From Rhodohalobacter mucosus (GTDB lineage: Bacteria > Bacteroidota > Rhodothermia > Balneolales > Balneolaceae), in NCBI RefSeq assembly GCF_003150675.1, contig NZ_QGGB01000002.1, positions 186,001 through 250,000 on the forward strand: DNA of 64,000 nt, read 5' to 3'. The translations under genes were made by a program, and so were the position numbers. Position 1 is the stretch's first letter. Every line of letters starts with the position of its first letter. Of the stretch, positions 8,988-18,129 are shown piece after piece. Below the pieces are notes generated by a model. It had not been told where the DNA came from. It saw nothing but the letters and a program-made list of their open reading frames with translations, and searched no databases.

Positions 8988-10703
8988 TTGTCGAATAAGG
9001 TCAGGGTTTTCTTACTACTTTTTTTTGCTGTTTTGGCATTTCTATACGGCTTTTTGTTCGGGGCGTACAAAGTATTTCCGTTTAACCAGCTGATGGCCGC
9101 CAAACACTATGTTGAAACCAAGTTTGGAAGTTTTGAATCAGTCGATGGCGGCAATGTCACTTCCGTTGAAGTGCAGAACACTTTTTTGCAGAGACTTCTG
9201 CTGAAAAAAGTTCAGCTTGGTCAAAATATCGGCTCCGGAGGCGGGATCTTCATATCCGGCGATGTGCTTTTTGTCGTTACAAATAAGGGTCAGGTCTTTG
9301 TCTTTAATATGGATACCCAAACAGCGATCGAAAGCGGCACTATTCCGCGAGCCCCTATGAATTTTGATGCATTTATCGCTTCCGGGCACCCTTACCAGAA
9401 CGATTTCCGAATGCCCTGGTTCAGGGTGAATGGGGTTCATGCGGAGTCCGGCGGGTCCGGAAACCATACACTTTTCATTTCCCATAACGGGTACATTCAG
9501 GAAAATGACTGCATCACCCACAACGTGAGCCGGCTCGACATAAATGTATCCGGATCTACCGCGAGCAGCACAAGCGGATGGGAAACCATTTTTACGGCAA
9601 CACCCTGTATTGAGCCGGTGCCTGAAAACTGGCTGGCTGCCACTCCCTACTCGGGCCACATTTCCGGCGGTGAGATAACAACCTTTGATGAAAATACTCT
9701 TTTGGTCACGGTTGGCGACTACAACCGGCACGGTTTGAACAATGCGGAGATGTGGGCCATGGATGACTCGAATCCATACGGCAAATATATTCTAATGGAT
9801 AAAGAGACCGGTGAGTGGTCCGTCTTTGCAAGGGGCACCCGGAATCCTTCAGGACTGCATATCGACGGTACCGGGACCATCTGGTCGGTAGAAAACGGGC
9901 CTATGGCAGGCGATGAAATGAATATCGTGGAAAGGAACGAGAACTACGGCTGGCCCATGGTATCAAACGGACTCTGGTACGATCTGGATTATGATTTCCC
10001 AGGCGGTGTTCCACGCGGGCAGCATTCCGGATACATATCCCCGGTTTTCTCGTGGATTCCCGCAGTAGCTCCCAGCGGCATCATCAGAATGGAGAGCACA
10101 AAATTTGAACTCTGGCAGGGAGACCTGCTGGTTACCACCATGAGAGATCAAAGTATTCGCCGCATACGGCTGGATGATGCTCAGAATGTTGACTACGACG
10201 AGCGAATTGAGCTGGGCCATAGAATACGGGATATCGCCACCCTGCCTGACGATACCCTGGTGCTTTTTACGGATGACGGCTACCTGATTTTTATTGATGA
10301 CGGAGGGGTTATTCATGAAGAGATGGGCGCCGCGGAAAATGAGCGCATAGCACGGCTTGAGGGCTTCGGTAATCTGATAACCGGCACCCAGGAGGCGACT
10401 GAATCGGATACAAATAACATAACGGCTAAAGCCATCTTTGACTACCACTGCGCGGTTTGTCACGGATCCGGCACCAACGCCATTGGCCCTCATCTGGACG
10501 ACATTTATGGCCGGCAAATAGGAAGCCTGGAAAACTTTAACTATTCGGAGACGCTTCGGTCGGACAGCAGAACCTGGGCACCGCCGCTGATGAGAACATT
10601 TCTTACAAACCCTGATTCCGAATTTGCAGGCACCACGATGCCCAAAGCCAATTTGAAAAGCGCGGAAGCCGACAGTCTGATCCGCTACCTTGAAAACCTT
10701 TAA
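8988..10703 (+). CDS. Membrane-anchored PQQ-type sugar dehydrogenase fused to cytochrome c
   Basis: A two-domain redox enzyme. An N-terminal hydrophobic segment (VRVFLLLFFAVLAFLYGFLF) anchors it in the membrane. The central beta-propeller resembles soluble aldose (glucose/sorbosone) dehydrogenases, with GVHAESGG, an RGTRNPSGL region and ENGPMAGDEMN followed by NYGWP. The last 90 residues are a class I cytochrome c: CAVCH haem attachment, GPHLDDIYGR, and a MPKANL methionine ligand. The expected role is periplasmic oxidation of an aldose or polyol, with electrons passed to the attached haem. The TTG start at 8988 was chosen because AGAGGGG lies just upstream. An in-frame GTG at 8922 would add 22 residues but has no ribosome-binding site. 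The next gene starts 9 bases after the stop, so they are probably cotranscribed. Confidence 0.85.
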   Translation: MSNKVRVFLLLFFAVLAFLYGFLFGAYKVFPFNQLMAAKHYVETKFGSFESVDGGNVTSVEVQNTFLQRLLLKKVQLGQNIGSGGGIFISGDVLFVVTNKGQVFVFNMDTQTAIESGTIPRAPMNFDAFIASGHPYQNDFRMPWFRVNGVHAESGGSGNHTLFISHNGYIQENDCITHNVSRLDINVSGSTASSTSGWETIFTATPCIEPVPENWLAATPYSGHISGGEITTFDENTLLVTVGDYNRHGLNNAEMWAMDDSNPYGKYILMDKETGEWSVFARGTRNPSGLHIDGTGTIWSVENGPMAGDEMNIVERNENYGWPMVSNGLWYDLDYDFPGGVPRGQHSGYISPVFSWIPAVAPSGIIRMESTKFELWQGDLLVTTMRDQSIRRIRLDDAQNVDYDERIELGHRIRDIATLPDDTLVLFTDDGYLIFIDDGGVIHEEMGAAENERIARLEGFGNLITGTQEATESDTNNITAKAIFDYHCAVCHGSGTNAIGPHLDDIYGRQIGSLENFNYSETLRSDSRTWAPPLMRTFLTNPDSEFAGTTMPKANLKSAEADSLIRYLENL

Positions 10704-10712
10704 TGGGAGCAA

Positions 10713-11411
10713 ATGAGCGCCTTAAGCCTGAACATTACCGATGAGCTGGTTTCCTTTCTCTCGCATGTAAAAAACCGAAAAGAGTTCAATGAGCTCCGAA
10801 AGCCGGGATCGGAATATTCACTGGCGGGATTTGACAGGTTGCATTCAATTTTTATCCATATCCCCAAAAATGCAGGGGTCTCAATAAATATGTCTCTGTT
10901 CGGGAATAAGGGAGGGGGCCATTTAACGGCAGTTCAGTATAAAAAAATATTTGGGCCAATTACATTTCATAAATATTTCAAATTCACTTTTGTCAGAAAT
11001 CCCTATAGCAGGCTCCTCTCCGCATATCTTTTTCTGAAAAAGGGTGGCATGAACAGGAAGAACGAGCTTTGGGCCGATCAGAATTTGTCAGGCTACAACA
11101 GTTTTGATGCCTTTGTGAAAGAATGGGTCAATAAAGAAAACATAAAAACCTACTACCACTTTTTACCTCAGTGTCACTTTATCTGCGATAATAACTTGTC
11201 ACCTCAGGTTGATTTTATCGGCAGGCTTGAAAACATTGAACGTGATTATAACTATATTTGCCGTACACTTGGTGTCTCAAAATCCCTCATGACTATGAAC
11301 CGGACCTCTTCAGAAAATTTGTCGTGGGCCAATTATTATGATGCGGACACAAAAGAAATTGTTTATAAAGCCTATAAAGAAGACTTTGACGTATTGAAAT
11401 ATCCCAAATAA
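10713..11411 (+). CDS. Sulfotransferase family 2-like protein
   Basis: A 232-residue protein with the Sulfotransfer_2 signature. IFIHIPKNAGVSINMSLFG forms the PAPS 5'-phosphosulfate loop. FTFVRNPYSRLLSAYLF forms the 3'-phosphate site (Arg and Ser). FIGRLENIERDY follows, as is usual in carbohydrate sulfotransferases. The expected activity is O-sulfation of a sugar; the acceptor is unknown. It lies directly behind the sugar dehydrogenase with GGGAG before its ATG, suggesting one transcript. It converges on the distal end of the polysaccharide locus with only 30 bases between stop codons; no terminator hairpin is visible there. Confidence 0.85.
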   Translation: MSALSLNITDELVSFLSHVKNRKEFNELRKPGSEYSLAGFDRLHSIFIHIPKNAGVSINMSLFGNKGGGHLTAVQYKKIFGPITFHKYFKFTFVRNPYSRLLSAYLFLKKGGMNRKNELWADQNLSGYNSFDAFVKEWVNKENIKTYYHFLPQCHFICDNNLSPQVDFIGRLENIERDYNYICRTLGVSKSLMTMNRTSSENLSWANYYDADTKEIVYKAYKEDFDVLKYPK

Positions 11412-11441
11412 TCAATACTTGGCTTTGATATTTCTCCCTTT

Positions 11442-12215
11442 TCATTCGTAGCTATTTTTAAGCCCAAGAGTTTTTACATGCAGTATTGCGCTGAATTCGT
11501 AGATTCCCAATCTCATGTACACTATGTTCTGTATAGACGGAAACCCAAACCATTTCGTTTTCCAGCTTCCTTTCAGCCGAAAATTTGTGGGCGAAGGTGT
11601 TGGATCGATACCATAATGCCGAAACAACATTACAGCACGCTTCATGTGCGAAGCACTTGTAACTACAATTACCTCATTTCTATTTCCAAACCTTCTGCTG
11701 TAAAATTCAGCTTCCTGCCTTGTATTGGCCGGTTCATTTTGGAGTATTGTATCTTCAGTTCTTACTCCCAGTAAATGTGCAGTTTTTTGGAGCATTTCAG
11801 CTTGAGTAGTTCCACCTGAAGCGGAGAATCCTGACAGCACAAGTTTGCTATTCGGTAATTTGCGGTGTAATCTTATCCCCTCATTCAGCCGCCCAAGCGC
11901 ATTTAACGATAATTTAGAATTTGCGGGAAGGTTTTCATCGATTCCGTGACCGCCGCCAAGAATTACGATATGATATTCAGCTTCACGATTATCTAAATCC
12001 GATATTATAACGGGGCTATACTGATCTTCCAGAAAATTGATCAGTGTAAAGGGGAGCATGGGAGTTGATATGAGGAGAAACCAAAAAATCGATACCCAAA
12101 CCATCCATCGATACAATTTCTCACGGTGATTGAACCTGCATATAACTGTAACCATGATCATGATCAGCAGAATATTCAGCGGATCGATCATGAATTTAAC
12201 AACAGATTCAAGCAT
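11442..12215 (-). CDS. YdcF/ElyC/SanA-like membrane protein (DUF218)
   Basis: A 257-residue protein with two N-terminal membrane segments (about residues 10-27 and 36-57) and a DUF218 domain. The domain shows VILGGGHGID, NALGRLNEGIRL, SGFSASGG, the conserved E-A-N-T-R-Q-E-A stretch (NEPANTRQEAEFYSR) and VVTSASHMKRA. ElyC and SanA relatives affect envelope integrity and undecaprenyl-phosphate carrier use in other bacteria; the reaction is unsettled. It is the last gene of the minus-strand polysaccharide locus, 34 bases after the acetyltransferase gene, consistent with an envelope role. The exact function is inferred only from the family. Confidence 0.8.
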   Translation of the reverse strand: MLESVVKFMIDPLNILLIMIMVTVICRFNHREKLYRWMVWVSIFWFLLISTPMLPFTLINFLEDQYSPVIISDLDNREAEYHIVILGGGHGIDENLPANSKLSLNALGRLNEGIRLHRKLPNSKLVLSGFSASGGTTQAEMLQKTAHLLGVRTEDTILQNEPANTRQEAEFYSRRFGNRNEVIVVTSASHMKRAVMLFRHYGIDPTPSPTNFRLKGSWKTKWFGFPSIQNIVYMRLGIYEFSAILHVKTLGLKNSYE

Positions 12216-12249
12216 TTTTCATACGCTTTATCTAAAGGATAGTCACCTA

Positions 12250-12876
12250 TCAGCGAATAACTTTAGCAGGTACACCTGCTACCGTACGGCCGGCTTCTAT
12301 ATTGTTAATGACCATACTCTGCCCTCCGATGATACACTCTTTTCCAATGCAAACATCCTGAAGGGTTGACGCGCCAATGCCAACGTCCACAGCTTCATTT
12401 ATTTTTGTATGGCCTCCTGTGTTCACACCCGGTGCAAGGCTCGAAAAATTACCAATGGTTGTATGATGCCCTAATGCACAGTTCATGTTTAATAAGACAA
12501 ATTCACCTAATTCAGAGCCATAATTGATAGAGTTACCAGGATATATAATGGCGCCTTTCCCGATAGGTACGTCCGTAGAAACCCACGCCTTTTTGTGTAC
12601 TAGCGGAGGGAAATGAAGTGATTTATTAGGGCTCAATTCTGAAACCAGTTTCCTTTTAATTTTTGGGAAGGCAATGCCAATCACTATTGACGCTCCATCC
12701 AATAATTGGGCGTCACTAACCGGGCCATGGACCTTGAACCCATAAAAGTCATTTTTCTGTTTTTCATCATCATCATCATAAAAACCTGCCAGTTCATACT
12801 CACCAATATAGTCTTTTAAATTGGTTGCTATATGGCCACCAACACTGCCGGCTCCTATGATGTACAATTTTTCCAT
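12250..12876 (-). CDS. PglD-like sugar O/N-acetyltransferase
   Basis: A 208-residue protein of the NeuD/PglD type. The N-terminal Rossmann-like half begins with LYIIGAGSVGGHIA. The C-terminal half is a left-handed beta-helix made of hexapeptide repeats, ending in AGVPAKVIR. The central ALGHHTTIGNFSSLAPG carries the His pair that serves as catalytic base in PglD. The family acetylates the 4-amino group of a UDP-amino sugar (PglD) or O-acetylates sialic acid (NeuD). Its place 42 bases behind the PglC-like phosphoglycosyl transferase gene argues for modification of the first sugar. A DegT aminotransferase able to supply an amino sugar lies at 52.7 kb. Confidence 0.85.
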   Translation of the reverse strand: MEKLYIIGAGSVGGHIATNLKDYIGEYELAGFYDDDDEKQKNDFYGFKVHGPVSDAQLLDGASIVIGIAFPKIKRKLVSELSPNKSLHFPPLVHKKAWVSTDVPIGKGAIIYPGNSINYGSELGEFVLLNMNCALGHHTTIGNFSSLAPGVNTGGHTKINEAVDVGIGASTLQDVCIGKECIIGGQSMVINNIEAGRTVAGVPAKVIR

Positions 12877-12918
12877 AAATGAACCTTTTGTTAACCTGGA
12901 GAAGAGCTCGGTGCCCGG

Positions 12919-13524
12919 TCACTTTGTACTCTCAATGTAATCGTCAAAACGCGGCATTGACACATGCCCTTCGTGAGTAATTCCATCTCTATTCACTACC
13001 TTTATAAGGGTAAGCCAAAGGATTTTCAGATCGAGCAGGAATGACTGATTCTCCACATACCAGATGTCCAATTCCAGTTTTTTGTCCCAGCCAATGGCAT
13101 TTCTTCCGTTTACCTGCGCCCAACCCGTTATGCCCGGTTTTACTTCATGACGCCGGTATTGTTCATCCGTAAAATAGGGCAAATAATCCATCAGCAGCGG
13201 CCGGGGGCCCACCAAACTCATATCACCCTTTAGTACATTAAAAAGTTCCGGCAGCTCATCAAGGCTTGCAGAACGTAAAAAAGTACCGAATTTCGTCATT
13301 CTTTTCTCATTTGGCAGTAGTTTCCCATTCTTGTCTTTCTCGTTTGTCATCGTCCTAAACTTGATCATTCTGAATGGCTTACCATCCCGGCCAGGCCGTA
13401 TCTGTGTAAAGAAAACCGGACTGCCCAGCTTCAACACTATCAACAGGGATGTAATAATCAACACAGGAGACAATACAACCAAAACGGTTACGGAAACTAC
13501 AATATCAAATGTCCGCTTCAGCAT
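12919..13524 (-). CDS. Initiating phosphoglycosyl transferase (PglC/WcaJ-type sugar transferase)
   Basis: A 201-residue bacterial sugar transferase with one N-terminal membrane segment (VVSVTVLVVLSPVLIITSLL). The soluble part carries FFTQIRPGRDGKPFRMIKFR, the catalytic Asp-Glu in SLDELPELFNVLKGDMS, LVGPRPLL and GITGWAQVNGRNAI. It transfers a sugar-1-phosphate from a UDP-sugar to undecaprenyl phosphate and so starts repeat-unit assembly on the inner membrane. The short length, without the extra membrane domain of WbaP, fits the PglC class. Its start overlaps the upstream ATP-grasp gene by 20 bases, and the PglD-like gene follows, giving a compact initiation module. Confidence 0.92.
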   Translation of the reverse strand: MLKRTFDIVVSVTVLVVLSPVLIITSLLIVLKLGSPVFFTQIRPGRDGKPFRMIKFRTMTNEKDKNGKLLPNEKRMTKFGTFLRSASLDELPELFNVLKGDMSLVGPRPLLMDYLPYFTDEQYRRHEVKPGITGWAQVNGRNAIGWDKKLELDIWYVENQSFLLDLKILWLTLIKVVNRDGITHEGHVSMPRFDDYIESTK

Positions 13525-14590
13525 ATGAACTTTCCTCGGCTTTCATATTCTGTTCACTGTTCTTCATGGATCTATTACCAGTATGGAGATGGTTTTCCAA
13601 CCTGTATTTCAAACCCCGCTGCACCGGAAGCTGCCAGAGCAGCTTGCACCAGTCATGGTTTCCTTCAATCAGCCCCGGGCCCCGCTCGGTCACAACCACA
13701 TCCCATCCTATGGAGCGATTTTGCGGATGCTTTTTAGCTGCACGTTTCACAAGATCCAGAACTTCTTCCCACATGGGAACCTGAAATCCATCAATATCTA
13801 CATTTGTAATCGGATGTTTCATGCACGGCTTTTTGGTGATATCGCTGTATACCCCAGGTCCATTTACAAGACCCGTTTGCTCATCGATGGCTGCGGCAAG
13901 ATTGCCGGCTGCCATGTTATCAACGGGTGAGTTCACCGAAATACGCAATCTGCAGCCAAGGATTTCCACCTCATCATCGCTATTCAGCTGGGTAAAAATG
14001 CGAATGGTATTCACGGCCGACGGGGAAAGCTGCTGTATGAACGGATGCTGTACAATAAACTCTTCCACCAGCCCGTAATGATGCTTTTGCATAAAAGCGA
14101 TCAGGTCCTTGCCGGATGAAAACTCCGAACAGTGCTTTATTTCAACCTGAGAACCGCACTTTCCGTCAGCGGCCTTGAAAACCAGCTTACCGGATGCGTT
14201 CTTTATCAGTTTTTCTGCAATGCCGGGGTTTATCAGATCATCTGCGTCAGCGGCGGTATGCACAAAAAACTCACTATACTGCTTATAGAAAAGGCGCTTG
14301 TCATCCAATATGTGCCGCTCTGAAAGCGGATTCATTTTAAGCTGATACTCATACATATACCCTGTTCCGGCCCACGCTTTTCGCTGCTCATCATTCAGTT
14401 CAAAGAAACGAAACTGGAAAAATTCAAGCAGTGATATGTTATAGCGAAAGACAGATTTCAATGCATCTGTACGAAGCAAAGAGATCGAACGACCTGTCAA
14501 CCCGCTTGCATATTGCAAAAACTTGCTCCACTTCTGGCGGTCAAGTTCTTTCAGATAATATCCCAGGTAAAGTGTTCTCTTTAGATCCAT
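13505..14590 (-). CDS. Sugar-transfer-associated ATP-grasp protein
   Basis: A 361-residue protein resembling the ATPgrasp_ST family, which often sits beside sugar transferase genes. It shows a lysine-containing nucleotide-binding strand (GKLVFKAADGKCGSQVEI), LVEEFIVQHPFI as the adenine-binding linker, NTIRIFTQL, and a C-terminal metal-binding GWDVVVTERGPGLIEGNHD. ATP-grasp enzymes form an acyl-phosphate and join it to an amine or thiol, so conjugation of an amino acid or other acid to a glycan or its carrier is plausible, but the substrates are unknown. It overlaps the phosphoglycosyl transferase gene by 20 bases, so translation is probably coupled. It is one of three ATP-grasp genes in the locus. 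Confidence 0.85.
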   Translation of the reverse strand: MDLKRTLYLGYYLKELDRQKWSKFLQYASGLTGRSISLLRTDALKSVFRYNISLLEFFQFRFFELNDEQRKAWAGTGYMYEYQLKMNPLSERHILDDKRLFYKQYSEFFVHTAADADDLINPGIAEKLIKNASGKLVFKAADGKCGSQVEIKHCSEFSSGKDLIAFMQKHHYGLVEEFIVQHPFIQQLSPSAVNTIRIFTQLNSDDEVEILGCRLRISVNSPVDNMAAGNLAAAIDEQTGLVNGPGVYSDITKKPCMKHPITNVDIDGFQVPMWEEVLDLVKRAAKKHPQNRSIGWDVVVTERGPGLIEGNHDWCKLLWQLPVQRGLKYRLENHLHTGNRSMKNSEQNMKAEESSYAEADI

Positions 14591-14852
14591 CGCTCTATAG
14601 ATTATTCTTGTTACCAGTGGAACTTACAGATAATCTCTCTGAAGATTGAATTATCTCTTTATAATGATTTGAATCATTTTTTTACAAAACAATGGTTTGA
14701 AACCTGCACCGGGCAGAACCGTTCTGTTTAAAACTAAAACGGGAAAAGTACCAAAGCCTGATGGATCAACAATTTCTGATCGATATTACCTAACGTTAAC
14801 AACCAGGTTTTCTTCAAAAAGTTACTGTTTCACATTCCATACCATGTACACC

Positions 14853-15731
14853 TCAGTAAAAGGCGTCTATGGATCTCGCCAATAGTCTGTCAAATGAGTT
14901 CAGGCGCTTGTAAGATGTGTCCACCGGTTTTCTGGCTACGGTGATCTCTTTCTTCATTCGAATCCTGCTGCCGGCCACCATGTGGCCCGGGTGGAATGGC
15001 CCTCTGTTTTTTAGTTTTTCAATCACTGCCGCGTCAACGTTTATAATTTCCTGTATGCTTCCTTTCAGATCACTAATATAATCTTCATATCTTAGTCTTC
15101 GATATTCCAGCCCTCTTGAATAAAATCTGGTTAACAAGTTCTTGGAAAACCATGAAAAGAGAACATAAAATGTGTTCAAAGGCTTGATTTCATGTTCTAC
15201 TCCCTTTTCAGGGTCTTTTTTCAGGTGGACTTTGTATGAATTCAATACGTCTCCAAAACGCCTGGTTAAGTGAATGACTTTTACATTATAGCCAAGCTTT
15301 CTCAAAACAGGGATCATAGCCGGCCCTTTTGACGAGTCAATAATGCAGTCACTGTTGGTAACTTTGAAAATCGTATCGTATAAATTTTCAGTATCTCTTA
15401 AAAAGTTCTTGATTTCTTCAGGCTGTTTTTTAAGAATTTTATTTGCCTGAAACAGCTTTTTTTTACTGAGTAATTTTTTCTGAATTCGGGAGTATGAATC
15501 CAGATCCAAAATTCTAGTCTCATTCCACTCTTCAATTATTTCACTCCACACAGGGCAATCAGGAACCACGGTGCCGCAGGCGCAATACTCACCGTTGATT
15601 ATTCCTTTTTCAGCCAAAAAAACCAGCTCCCCGGCACTGAAACTCTTTTCCCGGCTACCCAAAATAATATCCAGCAGTGTAGAACCCGAGTGGCCTTCAC
15701 CAGCTATGTAGATAATGGTCTTTATACTCAT
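14853..15731 (-). CDS. Sulfotransferase-fold protein
   Basis: A 292-residue protein with the PAPS-type loop IAGEGHSGSTLLDIILGS near the N-terminus and SAGELVFL after it, as in Sulfotransfer_3-like enzymes. A CACGTVVPDCPVW cysteine cluster follows, which is common in bacterial members annotated as glycan sulfotransferases. A 3'-phosphate region is visible in DCIIDSSKGP and VIHLTRRFGDVLNSY. The C-terminal part contains HMVAGSRIR, also typical of the group. It probably sulfates a residue of the exopolysaccharide. Its position between the ATP-grasp gene and the deacetylase-like gene supports a glycan-modifying role. The next gene downstream lies 262 bases away. Confidence 0.8.
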   Translation of the reverse strand: MSIKTIIYIAGEGHSGSTLLDIILGSREKSFSAGELVFLAEKGIINGEYCACGTVVPDCPVWSEIIEEWNETRILDLDSYSRIQKKLLSKKKLFQANKILKKQPEEIKNFLRDTENLYDTIFKVTNSDCIIDSSKGPAMIPVLRKLGYNVKVIHLTRRFGDVLNSYKVHLKKDPEKGVEHEIKPLNTFYVLFSWFSKNLLTRFYSRGLEYRRLRYEDYISDLKGSIQEIINVDAAVIEKLKNRGPFHPGHMVAGSRIRMKKEITVARKPVDTSYKRLNSFDRLLARSIDAFY

Positions 15732-15790
15732 ATTTCCGTTCCAAACTACTTCAGTTGGTTTTCTAGTGTTTCGTACATGATTATGTTGCT

Positions 15791-16921
15791 CTATTTACCC
15801 TCACGTATGGCATCTCCCAGCTCATTGGCCGCCACGAACTCCGCATCAGGCCATCTCTCTGTAATTCGATGCAGGAGTTCTCGAAGAGCTCGCAACCCCT
15901 TTTCCCTGTTGTCAGGATCGATATGTCCGCAAAAATTAACCCTGTGCGAGCTGATAATTGCCGGACGGTTCCAGCGAAATGCGGCTTCAATCTGACTCAT
16001 GGTTGTCGAAACCCAATCAATATTGCGCTGTTCAGTCGGTTCAAAAACCACATTTCTGACCAAAAAAATTTGATCGGCCTTACTTCTTTTTCCTGTGTAG
16101 TTAAATACCCTTCGGTACTTTCCAAGCCCCAGATGTTCTTTTTTTAATAGTGCCGTATCGATATACCGAATACCGCACTCCTTCAATACTTTCTCGTGAG
16201 ATGAGTGAATATTATATGCCGGTGGCGTAAAGTTGACTGCACTATAACCGAATACCTCCTCAAATTCTCGGGTACCCTCCCTGATGATTTCACCGAACTG
16301 CTTATTTTCATCGAACTCCCAGAAATCAAATGCCGCCGTATTAGAAATGGTGCTGTATCCGCTACCGCTGAATCCCGAGTAGGAGCGATTTTTTAGCGGT
16401 ATGAGCACCTTTGGATCCTTCTTTTCAAGCAACTCCCTGAACACTTTCAGATTAAGATGTTCGCGACCGTGAAACTGGGGCACCATGAAGCCCTCGTACA
16501 TACCCTGCTGCCATAGTTTCCAGGCTCCGTTGTAGGCTTCGGGCTGAAGCTCGGAGAGCTTGTCGAATGTTACAGTCAAAGACTCATTATAAAACTCACT
16601 GTATCCGGATTCCGCAATTTTTTCGAAGTCCAGATTACAGGGAACGGCATAGCTTGTAAATACGGCATGTCTTCCATTCTTATCCTTCACAGAACCGAGC
16701 ACGTCATAGAGCATTTCAAGATCCTGCCTGGTTTCAAGCGAATCAAAGGCATCGAAACGGCCATTTAGTTGAACCCCGGCCTTCAGAATGCGTTTCCTGG
16801 CATCTTTTGAGTCGATTCTTACGTTACCGTAATCATCCACTGCAAATACAATGATTCTTCGGCGGGTACGCCATCCCGGAATATTTTTCAGGTTTGAAGA
16901 AAAACTCTGTTTAATGCTCAT
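15791..16921 (-). CDS. Deacetylase-like polysaccharide protein, paralogue 1 of 3
   Basis: A 376-residue protein of a family often labelled polysaccharide (de)acetylase in Bacteroidota. Visible hallmarks are an N-terminal PGWRTRRRIIVF followed by Asp29-Asp30, FHGREHLN near residue 150, and SSHRVNFCGHIDPDNREKG near residue 325. The Asp pair and His-x3-His pattern resemble the metal site of NodB deacetylases, but this is pattern reading only. The two paralogues in this window have ESDDWGS where this copy has AVDDYGN, so it is the divergent member. Its ATG overlaps the stop of the preceding true NodB deacetylase gene by 4 bases, which implies coupled translation and a shared substrate. Confidence 0.75.
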   Translation of the reverse strand: MSIKQSFSSNLKNIPGWRTRRRIIVFAVDDYGNVRIDSKDARKRILKAGVQLNGRFDAFDSLETRQDLEMLYDVLGSVKDKNGRHAVFTSYAVPCNLDFEKIAESGYSEFYNESLTVTFDKLSELQPEAYNGAWKLWQQGMYEGFMVPQFHGREHLNLKVFRELLEKKDPKVLIPLKNRSYSGFSGSGYSTISNTAAFDFWEFDENKQFGEIIREGTREFEEVFGYSAVNFTPPAYNIHSSHEKVLKECGIRYIDTALLKKEHLGLGKYRRVFNYTGKRSKADQIFLVRNVVFEPTEQRNIDWVSTTMSQIEAAFRWNRPAIISSHRVNFCGHIDPDNREKGLRALRELLHRITERWPDAEFVAANELGDAIREGK

Positions 16922-17808
16922 ACCGTTGATCCTTCAGTTTCAACACCGGCTATATACTCATTTACCAGATGGATCATTGGTACAAAGTTACTCTGAGTAA
17001 GCAGATCATCCAGCTTTGAAAAAATGGTTTTCCTGTTTATCCACATAGAACGCATCCTCAATTGCGTCAACAAATCAGTTTTCCGGAGCTCCTCAAAATA
17101 GTAATCGGGATACGGTTCCGTATCCAGCTCGTAGGGATGCATGTAAACCACGGCTGGACGCTTCTGGAGGATCTGCTCTATCATTCTTCTCGTAAAACGG
17201 TAGGGGAAAAGACGCAAATACCCGCCTCCGCATACGGGCATTTCTTTTCCAAATACAGAACCGACCGACATGGGCACTTCAATTAAATTTCCATAGCCTG
17301 TAGGGATAGTTGTGATGTCTTTTGAGAAGCCTGGCCACCCATATCGCCTGCCCCGAACCGGCATGATACTGCTATCATATATGAATCCCGCCTTTGCTAT
17401 TACATCAAGGCCCCATTCAGTTTCGGGTGTAATGGAGAACGCAGGCGCCCTATGGCCGGCCACCTCACTCCCGGTTAAATCCTCAATCAGTTTTTTTGCA
17501 CTTGTCAGCTCTTGAAATGCTTCATCTGGGGTCATCCTAAAGAATTGCAAATGGTGATAACCGTGCACACCGATTTCATGATCGGCTTTAGCTATGGCTT
17601 TTAAAAGGTCTGGAAACTTTTTTGCCACTTCGCCTAGCACAAAAAAAGTTCCAGTAACTCCGTGTTTGCCCAGTAACTCAATTATTTGTTTAGTATATGT
17701 GACCACTCGATCCGTTTGCTCTGTGTTTTTCCCGAATATATCTCGCATGGCAATGCTAACACCATCCTCGACATCCAAGGTAAAACAAACAATTTTCTGC
17801 TCAGTCAT
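16918..17808 (-). CDS. Polysaccharide deacetylase, NodB homology (XrtA-locus/DUF3473 type)
   Basis: A 296-residue carbohydrate esterase family 4 protein. CFTLDVEDG holds the catalytic and metal Asp pair, IGVHGYHHLQF the His-x3-His metal ligands, GHRAPAFSIT motif 3, GFIYDSSIMP motif 4, and VVYMHPYELD the C-terminal His. This pattern, with the extra C-terminal region, is that of deacetylases in exopolysaccharide loci. It would remove N-acetyl groups from amino sugars of the glycan. No signal peptide is evident, so it may act on a cytoplasmic lipid-linked precursor. It is the first gene of a translationally coupled pair and is preceded by 320 very AT-rich bases. Confidence 0.88.
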   Translation of the reverse strand: MTEQKIVCFTLDVEDGVSIAMRDIFGKNTEQTDRVVTYTKQIIELLGKHGVTGTFFVLGEVAKKFPDLLKAIAKADHEIGVHGYHHLQFFRMTPDEAFQELTSAKKLIEDLTGSEVAGHRAPAFSITPETEWGLDVIAKAGFIYDSSIMPVRGRRYGWPGFSKDITTIPTGYGNLIEVPMSVGSVFGKEMPVCGGGYLRLFPYRFTRRMIEQILQKRPAVVYMHPYELDTEPYPDYYFEELRKTDLLTQLRMRSMWINRKTIFSKLDDLLTQSNFVPMIHLVNEYIAGVETEGSTV

Positions 17809-18129
17809 ACAATAGCAACTTTTGTAGATTCTGTTTAAATTAAATAAATGACTAATACTTAATTCTTTATATAGTTATTAGAATATCTTTAAATCATTTA
17901 TTTTTTCAAATATAATCTATCTAATTTTAATTATCTGCGGAAGAGTTATTTGTAATGATCGCAAGATTAATTACCCAGCACTATTATGTAATATTCTCCG
18001 AGAAAATAATTTACTTTTATAAATATTTCTATTAATATAATAATCTATTTTAAAATGTTCTATATGGAAATAATATAATTTATTATTAATAATATTGCAT
18101 ACTATAATACTTTGAGTAATAAATTTTAG
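17809..18129. other. Very AT-rich intergenic spacer
   Basis: This 321-base stretch is dominated by A and T, with long runs such as those near 18000-18120, and has no open reading frame of note. It marks a drop in GC that continues through the genes up to about 22 kb. It should hold a promoter for the 16918-17808 gene, but no single box stands out and no terminator hairpin was recognised after the PP-loop gene. Confidence 0.5.
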
